DNA of 12,123 nt from assembly GCA_002425765.1 (NCBI GenBank), contig DIMW01000012.1:147702-159824 (forward strand), in the 5' to 3' direction. Source of the stretch: Spirochaetaceae bacterium UBA5556. Lineage in GTDB: Bacteria > Spirochaetota > Spirochaetia > Treponematales > Rectinemataceae. The notes below the pieces were generated by a model. The model saw only the letters and a list, made by a program, of their open reading frames with translations, was not told where the DNA came from and ran no database searches. The position numbers and the translations under genes are program-made. Shown here piece after piece: positions 5,805-12,123 of this stretch (position 1 is its first letter; each line of letters begins with the position of its first letter).

Positions 5805-7103
5805 ATGCAGGAAAAAACGAAAGAAAATGTCGTGAAAGGCGCCCGTTCGACGTTCTGGATCATGTTCTGCTTCATGCTGCTTCATCAGGCGGACAAGCTT
5901 CTCATCGGGCCGCTTACGACCCAGATCATGGATTCTTTCAAGATAAGCCGTACCCAGATGGGGGCGGTCACCACCGGGGCTCTGATCGTCGGCGCCATCT
6001 TCTATCCGATATGGGGCTGGCTCTACGACCGCTTCTCAAGGCCCAAGCTTCTCGCGCTCGCATCCTTTCTCTGGGGAGCCTCGACCTGGCTCAATGCCAT
6101 CGCGCCCACGTATTCGGTGTTCCTCGTCACGCGGGCGGGCACCGGCATCGACGACTCGAGCTATCCCGGACTCTACAGCCTCATCTCGGATTACTACCCC
6201 CCTAAGAAAAGGGGCAAGATATACGGGTTTCTGCAGGTGGCCCAGCCCTTCGGCTACCTGATAGGCATGGTCCTCGCGCTGGCCTTCGGCGCGATCTATG
6301 GCTGGCGCAACGTATTCTATCTCACCGGCTCGCTGGGTATCGTCGTATCCTTCGTCATCTTTCTCTTCGTGAAAGACAGGCCCCGCGGCTCGATGGAGCC
6401 CGAGCTCTCGTCCGTCGAGCACCTTGAGCGTTTCAAGTTCAGCTGGAAGACCGTCGGCGGGCTCTTCAAGAAAAAGAGCCTCATCATCCTCTTCCTTCAG
6501 GGCTTCATCGGGGTATTCCCCTGGAATGTCATTACCTATTGGTTCTTTGACTATCTGAAGAGCGAGCGGGGCTACAGCGACACGCAGACGCTTCTGACGA
6601 TGGTCCCCGCCGTCCTTGTGCTGGCCGCGGGCTACCCCATCGGAGGGGCGTTGGGCGACAGGCTCTTCAAAAAGACTCCCAAGGGGCGCGTCATCGTGGG
6701 GGCGACGGGAGTGGCCATCGGGGCGGTGCTGCTCTGGATCACCATGAGCATCCCCATGGGGGCCCACCTGCCCTTCGGCATTCTGCTCTGCGCCACCGCC
6801 CTCTTCATCCCCTTCGCGTCACCTAATGTGCTCTCATCCTTTTACGATGTGACGGAGCCGGAAATCCGCGCCACCACCAACGCCGCGCAGAACTTCATCG
6901 AGGCGGCGGGTTCGGCGCTCGCGCCCCTCATGGCGGGCATCATCGCGGACAGAAGCACGCTCGGCAACGCGATCCTTCTAATATGTACGGGAGCCTGGGC
7001 GATCTGCTTCGCGTTCTTCATCTTCGCGGGACGTTTTATCCCCAAGGATATCGCCGACCTCAAGGAGACGCTGAAGGCGCGGGCCGCCGCCGTGTCCGGC
7101 TGA
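5805..7103 (+). CDS. Major facilitator superfamily transporter, Spinster-like, 432 aa
   Basis: A 12-helix MFS protein with the loop 2-3 motif GWLYDRFSRPKLL (71-83), RAGTGIDDSSYPG (110-122) and DYYPPKKRGKIYG shortly after, and a second-half motif GGALGDRLFKK. The RAGTGI...AYPG-like stretch plus the PP-x-RG-x-IYG loop resembles Spinster-type and hexuronate/anion-type MFS members, which move lipids, organic anions or sugars; the substrate cannot be fixed. The ATG at 5805 has GGAGGGG (5790-5796) 8 nt upstream. It is preceded by its own promoter-like region and followed by a 147-nt gap before the ABC operon, so it is probably monocistronic. It is not closely alike the other MFS gene at 3848, so this is not a recent tandem duplicate. 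Confidence 0.86.
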   Translation: MQEKTKENVVKGARSTFWIMFCFMLLHQADKLLIGPLTTQIMDSFKISRTQMGAVTTGALIVGAIFYPIWGWLYDRFSRPKLLALASFLWGASTWLNAIAPTYSVFLVTRAGTGIDDSSYPGLYSLISDYYPPKKRGKIYGFLQVAQPFGYLIGMVLALAFGAIYGWRNVFYLTGSLGIVVSFVIFLFVKDRPRGSMEPELSSVEHLERFKFSWKTVGGLFKKKSLIILFLQGFIGVFPWNVITYWFFDYLKSERGYSDTQTLLTMVPAVLVLAAGYPIGGALGDRLFKKTPKGRVIVGATGVAIGAVLLWITMSIPMGAHLPFGILLCATALFIPFASPNVLSSFYDVTEPEIRATTNAAQNFIEAAGSALAPLMAGIIADRSTLGNAILLICTGAWAICFAFFIFAGRFIPKDIADLKETLKARAAAVSG

Positions 7104-7177
7104 GCCCGATTCGCGCCTCTCTGTATTTTATTGCTGTTTATTATGAATAAAAATGCGGGTACTGGCATCCGTTCGCC

Positions 7178-7209
7178 TTGACATCGAGGCCGGGTCATGA
7201 AAGTATTAT
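7178..7209 (+). promoter_or_regulatory. Candidate promoter for the BMP/ABC transporter operon
   Basis: A perfect TTGACA (7178-7183) is followed by TATTAT (7204-7209, 5 of 6 matches). The 20-bp spacer is longer than ideal, so the -10 may lie a few bases earlier. Transcription would start near 7216, leaving a leader of about 35 nt that keeps the ribosome site AAGGAG (7238-7243). The rest of the 7104-7250 gap shows AT-rich sequence but no riboswitch or terminator that I recognise. Confidence 0.4.
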
Positions 7210-7250
7210 TTGTTCGGCGTTGCCGAGAAAGGTATAAAAGGAGTAGAAAG

Positions 7251-8453
7251 ATGCGCAACATTTCAAAGCTCTTTTTGCTGTTGACTATCGCGCTCGTGGC
7301 GGGCTCCGCTGCCTTCGCCCAGAGCGCGCCTCCCGCCGCGGGGTCCAGTCTCACCATTGGCCTCGTCATGGTCGGTCCTTACAATGACCACGGCTGGAGT
7401 CAGGCAAACTATGACGGCCTGCAGTATGTCCTGGCGAAAGTCCCGGGCACCAAGCTCGTGTACATCGACAAGGCGAATTCTGCGGACCGTCCGGGCACGA
7501 CAGTGTCCCAGCTCGGCGAAAGTCTCGTCGCCCAGGGAGCGAAGCTCGTGATCTTCAGTTCGGACGACATGACCGACGAAGCCATAAAGTTCGCCCAGGA
7601 CCATCCGGACATCTTCGTCATCCTCACCTCAGGTTCACAGCAGTGGAAAGAAGGCAAAAACTATCTGCCCCTTCCCAACATGATCAACGTCATGGGCAAA
7701 ATGGAATACATGAAGATGGTCGCCGGCGTCGCCGCGGCGATGACGACCAAGACCGGCAAGATCGGATTCCTCGGCCCGCTCATCAACGATGAAACCCGCC
7801 GCCTCGCATCCTCCGCCTACCTCGGCGCCCGCTATGCCTGGGTCAACTATCTCAGGAAAGACCCGGCGAAGCTGACCTTCAAGGTCACCTGGATCGGCTT
7901 CTGGTTCAACATCCCCGGCGTCACCTCCGACCCCACCCAGGTTGCGGATGACTTCTTCAATTCCGGCTTCGATGTCGTCATCTCCGGCATCGACACCACC
8001 GAGGCGGTCGCCGAAGCCGCGAAGTACACCGCTCAGGGCAAGCAGGTCTGGGCCATCCCCTACGATTATTCCAAGGCCCTCGACGAGGGCAAGGGCGTTT
8101 CGCTCGGCGTCCCCTACTTCAACTGGGGACCGGCCTACGTGAACGCCGTGAAGTCCGCCATGAACGGAAGCTGGAAAAACCACTTCGAGTGGAACGGACC
8201 GGACTGGAAGAACATCAACAACCCGGACACTTCTGCGGTTGGCTTCAACAAGGGCACCCTCTCCAAGGACGCCTCCGCCGCGGTCGACAAGTTTGTCGGC
8301 GAACTCGGCAAAGGACTCAACCTGTGGGTCGGCCCGCTCAACTATCAGGACGGCTCCGCCTTCCTGAAGAAGGGCGAGAAGGCCACGGATCAGCAGATTT
8401 GGTACCTGCCACAGCTTCTCCAGGGCATGGAAGGGCAGTCGGTATCAAAATAA
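7251..8453 (+). CDS. BMP-family ABC transporter substrate-binding protein (nucleoside/purine type)
   Basis: A 400-residue periplasmic protein that would capture the ligand for the importer encoded by the next three genes. Residues 1-23 are a signal peptide (MRNISK, hydrophobic core, AFA-QS), pointing to signal peptidase I cleavage after Ala23. There is no lipobox, whereas BMP proteins of Treponema and Borrelia such as PnrA are lipoproteins. The mature part begins with TIGLVMVGPYNDHGWSQANYDGL (34-57), typical of the BMP/PnrA fold, where the Asp and aromatic residue in this loop help hold a purine ring. The length is somewhat above the usual 330-380. The start at 7251 has AAGGAG (7238-7243) 7 nt upstream; an in-frame ATG at 7197 lacks one. 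Related proteins bind nucleosides, adenine or (RfuA) riboflavin; purine or nucleoside is my first choice. Confidence 0.88.
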   Translation: MRNISKLFLLLTIALVAGSAAFAQSAPPAAGSSLTIGLVMVGPYNDHGWSQANYDGLQYVLAKVPGTKLVYIDKANSADRPGTTVSQLGESLVAQGAKLVIFSSDDMTDEAIKFAQDHPDIFVILTSGSQQWKEGKNYLPLPNMINVMGKMEYMKMVAGVAAAMTTKTGKIGFLGPLINDETRRLASSAYLGARYAWVNYLRKDPAKLTFKVTWIGFWFNIPGVTSDPTQVADDFFNSGFDVVISGIDTTEAVAEAAKYTAQGKQVWAIPYDYSKALDEGKGVSLGVPYFNWGPAYVNAVKSAMNGSWKNHFEWNGPDWKNINNPDTSAVGFNKGTLSKDASAAVDKFVGELGKGLNLWVGPLNYQDGSAFLKKGEKATDQQIWYLPQLLQGMEGQSVSK

Positions 8454-8455
8454 CC

Positions 8456-8489
8456 TCGTGAAGTCGCGAAACAGATGCCCTTTTCACGA
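8456..8489 (+). repeat. Hairpin directly after the binding-protein stop codon
   Basis: TCGTGAA (8456-8462) and TTCACGA (8483-8489) are exact reverse complements with a 20-nt loop. The hairpin begins 2 nt after the stop codon of the binding-protein gene. It is followed at once by a second, stronger hairpin. No T-tract follows, so it is not a typical intrinsic terminator. Confidence 0.5.
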
Positions 8490-8493
8490 CAAT

Positions 8494-8538
8494 CGCGGAG
8501 GCACGGAGCAGTAACTTGATACTCTCCGCGCCTCCGCG
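8494..8538 (+). repeat. Long near-perfect hairpin between binding protein and ATPase (REP-like)
   Basis: CGCGGAGGC (8494-8502) pairs exactly with GCCTCCGCG (8530-8538). After one A/C mismatch, CGGAG (8504-8508) pairs with CTCCG (8524-8528). After one bulged C, AGTA (8510-8513) pairs with TACT (8520-8523), leaving a 6-nt loop. This gives 18 base pairs in 45 nt, very stable. No T-run follows, so it should not terminate well. It more likely blocks 3' exonucleases, protecting the upstream message, or is a mobile REP-type palindrome; the CTCCGCGCCTCCGCGG wording resembles palindromes I have seen scattered in environmental genomes. Only one copy lies in this window. Confidence 0.75.
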
Positions 8539-8568
8539 GTGTATGGGAGGGGCAAAAAGAAGGCAGTA

Positions 8569-10068
8569 ATGCGGGTTGAGCTACGTGGAATAACAAAGTG
8601 TTTCGGCTCCTTGCGCGCAAACGACAATATATCTCTCTCCGTCCCGCCATCCACTATCGAGGGTGTTCTGGGAGAGAACGGCGCGGGGAAAAGCACGCTC
8701 ATGAAAATCCTGTCGGGCTTCTACAGCCCCGATTCCGGCGATATTCTTCTTGACGGGAAAAAAGTCAAAATCGACGCCCCGGCGGACGCGATACGGCAGG
8801 GCATCGGAATGCTGCACCAGGACCCCCAGGACTTCCCTCCCCTCAAAGTCATCGATGATTTCATCCTCGGCAAAAAGGGTGGGCTTCTGCCGAACCGCAA
8901 GAACGCGGCCAGGGACTTCAGGGAGCTCTCCTCCCGCTTCGATTTTTCCATCGATCCCGAAACCTATGTGGACTCGCTCACCGTCGGCGAGCGCCAGCAG
9001 CTCGAGATTCTTCGCCTCTTGTGGCTGGGAGCGCGTATCCTCATCCTCGACGAGCCGACGACCGGCATAAGCCTTCCGCAGAAGGAAAAACTCTTCGCGA
9101 CGCTGAAGAAACTCGCCTCGGAAGGCATGACCATCCTCTTCGTCTCCCACAAGCTCGAAGATGTCGAGGCGCTCTGTAGCCGCGCCACGGTCCTGCGCCA
9201 GGGCAAGCTCATCGGGTCGATGGAGCCGCCCTTCGACACAAGAGTCCTCGTCGAGATGATGTTCGGCAAAGAGGTCCCCCAGGAACCCAAGACACAGCTT
9301 CAGGTGGGCACGACCGTACTCAGCGTCAAACATATCGATCTGGATGGAATCAGAATCCAGATCAAGGGAGTGAATCTTCAGGTGCGCGCCGGCGAAGTGA
9401 TCGGCTTGGCCGGCATGGAAGGCTCCGGACAGACTCTCTTCCTGAGCGCCTGCGCGGGTCTCTCCCAGCCCGTAGGGGGCTCGTTCTGTCTCGACGAAGA
9501 AGAGAAGGAGATGACAGGCCGAACCTACCACGAGTTCCGCAAGAAAGGCGTGGCCTACCTTCCCGCCGCGAGACTCGAACAGGCTCTCATCCCGGGGCTC
9601 TCGCTCACGGAACACTTCATTCTCTCGGAGGGCATGAGAGGTTTCTTTATCGACCGTAAAAAATCGGAAGAGCTCGCGAAAAGCCGCATTTCGCTCTTCA
9701 ACATCAAGGGCAAGCCCGAAAGCACCGTAGAATCTCTCTCGGGTGGGAACCAGCAGAGGGCTCTCCTCGCCCTGATGCGCGACCCACTGAAACTCATCCT
9801 GGTCGAGCACCCGACGAGAGGTCTCGACATCGAATCGACCATATACATCTGGGGCAAACTCAAAGAGCGCTGTGCCCGTGGCACGGCCATCGTGTTCATC
9901 TCGTCCGACCTCGATGAAATCCTCAAGTATAGCGATCGTGTGCTCGTGTTCTTCGCGGGAAAGGTGACGCCGCCCCTCGACGCGAACACCCTGAGCGTCG
10001 AGCGCCTGGGACGCCTGATCGGCGGCAAGGACTGGGACACACTCGGGACGGAGGCGGCCCATGCGTGA
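8569..10068 (+). CDS. Double-ABC ATPase of BMP-type (sugar/nucleoside) importer
   Basis: Energises the importer from the cytoplasmic face. It has two ABC domains in 499 residues, the usual size for this class. Domain 1: Walker A GENGAGKST (35-43), Q-loop Q84, signature LTVGE (137-141), Walker B ILILDE (157-162) and switch His194. Domain 2: LAGMEGSGQT (280-289), where the Walker A lysine is absent, signature LSGGN (390-394), and LVEHPTRG (411-418) in place of a canonical Walker B. One intact and one degenerate nucleotide site is normal for the CUT2/nucleoside group. The ATG at 8569 is preferred, with GAAGG 5 nt upstream; a GTG at 8539 lies inside the end of the hairpin and has no ribosome site. 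The stop lies 8 nt inside the next gene, indicating translational coupling. Confidence 0.92.
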   Translation: MRVELRGITKCFGSLRANDNISLSVPPSTIEGVLGENGAGKSTLMKILSGFYSPDSGDILLDGKKVKIDAPADAIRQGIGMLHQDPQDFPPLKVIDDFILGKKGGLLPNRKNAARDFRELSSRFDFSIDPETYVDSLTVGERQQLEILRLLWLGARILILDEPTTGISLPQKEKLFATLKKLASEGMTILFVSHKLEDVEALCSRATVLRQGKLIGSMEPPFDTRVLVEMMFGKEVPQEPKTQLQVGTTVLSVKHIDLDGIRIQIKGVNLQVRAGEVIGLAGMEGSGQTLFLSACAGLSQPVGGSFCLDEEEKEMTGRTYHEFRKKGVAYLPAARLEQALIPGLSLTEHFILSEGMRGFFIDRKKSEELAKSRISLFNIKGKPESTVESLSGGNQQRALLALMRDPLKLILVEHPTRGLDIESTIYIWGKLKERCARGTAIVFISSDLDEILKYSDRVLVFFAGKVTPPLDANTLSVERLGRLIGGKDWDTLGTEAAHA

Positions 10069-11113
10069 CACCCGAAGCAGTCGAATCCTTTTTCAAATCG
10101 GAGCCATCCTCTTTGCGCTCATCATCACCACCCTGGTGCTCTTTCTGGCGGGAGCCCAGCCCTTCGCCGCCTACAAGTACATCGTGCTCGGGGCGGTGGG
10201 CTCGTGGGATGTGGTGACGAACGTCCTCGTCTCCTGGGTACCCCTCCTTCTTGCCACCTCGGGCCTTCTCGTAACCTTCACAGTGGGACTCTGGAACATC
10301 GGCATCGAAGGTCAGATCACCCTCGGCGCCATCTTCACCACATGGGCCATGCGCCTTCTCCAGAATTCGGGGTGGAATCCTTCGCTCATTCTGGTAATCG
10401 CGATGCTGGCCGGAATCTTGGGTGGCCTGCTCTGGGCCCTGCTTGCGGGGGCGCTCAAGACCTTCGGGGGAGTGAACGAGATTTTTGGCGGCCTTGGTCT
10501 CAACTTTGTCGCGACGGCCCTCAATATCTGGCTCATCTTTGGACCATGGAAGCGCCCCGGCGTCGCCTCCATGTCGGGGACCCTGCCCTTCGATCGCTCG
10601 CTGTGGATGCCGATCGCCGTCGGCTCTTCGAGGCTTACGCCTGCGACCCTCGTGATAGCCATAGTCGGCATCATCGCGGTGTACGCGATGATCGAGGGCA
10701 CCTATTTCGGTTTGAAGCTCAAGGCGGTCGGCAGAAACCCGAAGTCCGCCTACATCATGGGTATTCCCACATGGCAGCACATGATGGCATCGTTCGCGAT
10801 CTGCGGCGTCTTCGCGGGCCTCGCGGGCGCGGTTCAGGTGACCGCCGTCTACCACCGGCTCATCCCCTCGATTTCATCCGGCTATGGCTACCTGGGTCTC
10901 ATGGTGGCCATGCTCGTTGGCTATAAGGCGAGCCTCGCCGCGCCAGTGGCGCTTTTCTTCGCCGCGCTCAATGTGGGATCGATCCAGCTGCCGATCATCC
11001 TCAAGCTGGATTCTTCCCTTGCGGGAGTGCTTCAGGGGACTCTGGTGCTCTTTGTCATCCTCGGCCACGGAGTCAGGGCAAAACTCCTTAAAAAAACGAA
11101 GGTATCATCATGA
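10061..11113 (+). CDS. ABC importer permease 1, BPD_transp_2 family (nucleoside type)
   Basis: A 350-residue membrane protein with about ten hydrophobic segments and the family landmarks TVGLWNIGIEGQITLGA (about 75-91), GGVNEIFGGLGLNF (about 136-149) and the cytoplasmic coupling loop KAVGRNPKSAYIMGIP (about 224-239), which docks on the ATPase. It belongs with permeases of the YufP/NupP and RfuC kind. The ATG at 10061 overlaps the ATPase stop by 8 nt, with GGAGG (10050-10054) 6 nt upstream inside the ATPase gene. It pairs with the second permease to form the heterodimeric channel. Confidence 0.9.
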   Translation: MRDTRSSRILFQIGAILFALIITTLVLFLAGAQPFAAYKYIVLGAVGSWDVVTNVLVSWVPLLLATSGLLVTFTVGLWNIGIEGQITLGAIFTTWAMRLLQNSGWNPSLILVIAMLAGILGGLLWALLAGALKTFGGVNEIFGGLGLNFVATALNIWLIFGPWKRPGVASMSGTLPFDRSLWMPIAVGSSRLTPATLVIAIVGIIAVYAMIEGTYFGLKLKAVGRNPKSAYIMGIPTWQHMMASFAICGVFAGLAGAVQVTAVYHRLIPSISSGYGYLGLMVAMLVGYKASLAAPVALFFAALNVGSIQLPIILKLDSSLAGVLQGTLVLFVILGHGVRAKLLKKTKVSS

Positions 11114-12108
11114 ACAATTCAGCCCTTGTCACAAGCATCGCCGGTGTCCTGGCGGCTGCCGCGCCCATACTCTTCGCGGTCATCGGCGAGACCATCTCCG
11201 AACGGGCCGGCGTGCTCAACCTCTCCATGAACGGCATGATTCTCCTCTCCGCGATGGGAAGCTTCGCCGTCGCGCTCGCGACGGGAAGCGTGGTGCTCGG
11301 TTTTCTTATGGGAGCCGCTATCGGTGCCCTCGTCTCCCTCATCGTCGCGTTCGCGAGCCTGACACTCCTCCAGTCGCAGGTGGCGGTAGGATTCGTGCTT
11401 GCCCTGCTCTGCCGGGACCTCTCCTATTTTCTCGGCAACCCGATCATGGGCAAGGTCGGACCACGCATCTCCCAGGTCCCTATTCCCGGGCTTGAGCGGA
11501 TACCCATTCTCGGCACGATACTCTTCCGTCAAGATGTGATGACCTACTTCTCTTTCATCCTCATCGTCGCCGCGTGGTTCTTCGTCTTCAGGACGAAGCC
11601 GGGCCTCACCCTGCGCGGCGTCGGGGAACGCCCCACAGCCGCCTACATCCGAGGAGCCAACGTAAACCGCCTCCGCTACCTTTACGCGGCCATCGGCGGC
11701 GCGATAGCCGGCCTCGCCGGGCCGATCTACTCGCTTTCGATAAAGGCGGGATGGAAAGGCACCATCTCGGGTCTCGACGGCATCGGCTGGATCGTGCTCT
11801 CCATCACGATATTCGGCGGCTGGAAACCGTTCAGGGCGGCCTTCGGCGCGTACCTCTTCGCGTTCCTTCAGTGGCTCGGCCTCGTGCTCCAGCCCAGCCT
11901 GCCCTCGGTGCCCTCCCAGGTTCTCCAGGTCGCGCCCTTTCCCCTCATGATCCTCACACTCCTCTTCGTCAATATAGGCAACGCCGAGTGGGTGGATCGC
12001 TCTCTCGCGCGCCTTCCGGAGAACGTCCGCCGCGATATAGCCAGGGTTCTGCGCGCGATGAACGCGACACCGCCCGCCGCGCTCGGGGCGCCGTTCGAGA
12101 AGGAATAA
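11110..12108 (+). CDS. ABC importer permease 2, BPD_transp_2 family (nucleoside type)
   Basis: A 332-residue membrane protein, second half of the channel. It has the expected ISERAGVLNLSMNGMILLSA (about 29-48) and the coupling loop RGVGERPTAAYIRGANV (about 168-184). In the family the first motif is usually N-[IL]-x-x-EG-[MQ]; here Asn replaces the Glu (SMNGM), while permease 1 keeps EG. The start overlaps the permease 1 stop as ATGA, with GAAGG 7 nt upstream, so the two are made in step. The C-terminal 45 residues after the last helix are polar and Ala/Pro-rich. The operon may end here; only 15 bases follow and show no terminator. Confidence 0.9.
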   Translation: MNNSALVTSIAGVLAAAAPILFAVIGETISERAGVLNLSMNGMILLSAMGSFAVALATGSVVLGFLMGAAIGALVSLIVAFASLTLLQSQVAVGFVLALLCRDLSYFLGNPIMGKVGPRISQVPIPGLERIPILGTILFRQDVMTYFSFILIVAAWFFVFRTKPGLTLRGVGERPTAAYIRGANVNRLRYLYAAIGGAIAGLAGPIYSLSIKAGWKGTISGLDGIGWIVLSITIFGGWKPFRAAFGAYLFAFLQWLGLVLQPSLPSVPSQVLQVAPFPLMILTLLFVNIGNAEWVDRSLARLPENVRRDIARVLRAMNATPPAALGAPFEKE

Positions 12109-12123
12109 AAATCGGGGATGTGG

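Noticed and set aside
7210..7238. TTGTTC-17-TATAAA, a good-looking promoter before the binding-protein gene
   Set aside because: Transcription would start at about 7245, downstream of the AAGGAG ribosome site (7238-7243), so the message could not be translated efficiently. The upstream TTGACA is preferred.
7104..7250. Possible FMN or purine riboswitch before the BMP operon
   Set aside because: I looked for the conserved cores of both and saw neither; the gap is too short and AT-rich for an FMN aptamer of about 140 nt plus promoter.
8581..10071. A 496-codon open frame on the minus strand
   Set aside because: It lies wholly opposite the ATPase gene, whose motifs are unambiguous. Its composition is that of an antisense shadow in GC-rich DNA (acidic, His/Arg-rich, no motif).

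Overview
The window looks like chromosome of a moderately GC-rich, diderm, host-independent-type bacterium, most likely a spirochaete (Spirochaetota). Three things point that way. The first gene ends as an outer-membrane beta-barrel with a C-terminal phenylalanine, there is a short spirochaete-style lipobox (LSSC), and a BMP-family substrate-binding protein sits with a two-permease ABC transporter of the kind common in Treponema and its relatives. This placement is inference from gene content; no rRNA, tRNA, mobile element or CRISPR array is visible.

Layout. 1-657 is the C-terminal part of a probable beta-barrel protein, followed by a 94-residue small membrane protein or lipoprotein (758-1042). 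A DUF1836 regulator-like gene (1104-1697) lies on the minus strand. It is divergent from an SGNH/GDSL hydrolase (1877-2581), and the two share an AT-rich control region with a recognisable promoter for each direction. From 2635 a promoter leads straight into a compact preQ1-I type riboswitch (2678-2712) whose tail contains the Shine-Dalgarno of yhhQ, the queuosine-precursor transporter. It is followed by queF (preQ0 to preQ1 reductase), an MFS transporter and an RluA-family pseudouridine synthase, all on the same strand with short or negative spacing. A second, Spinster-like MFS transporter (5805-7103) has its own promoter region. That region shares an identically spaced GCGCA/TGCGC dyad with the riboswitch promoter.

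The right third (7251-12108) is one complete ABC importer operon: BMP-family periplasmic binding protein, double-ABC ATPase, and two membrane permeases. Its last three genes are translationally linked by an 8-nt overlap, then a 4-nt overlap. Two back-to-back hairpins, the second very long and nearly perfect, fill the gap between the binding protein and the ATPase. They probably set the excess of binding protein over membrane components. The likely cargo is a nucleoside or purine, with riboflavin an alternative.

How it fits together. The central cluster is a salvage pathway for queuosine precursors under ligand feedback: YhhQ brings in preQ0/preQ1, QueF reduces preQ0, and accumulating preQ1 closes the ribosome-binding site of yhhQ. 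The ABC operon probably salvages another purine-like compound. The most distinctive points are the GC-rich translational preQ1 switch, a His-to-Cys change at a conserved QueF position, the shared promoter dyad and the intra-operon hairpin pair.
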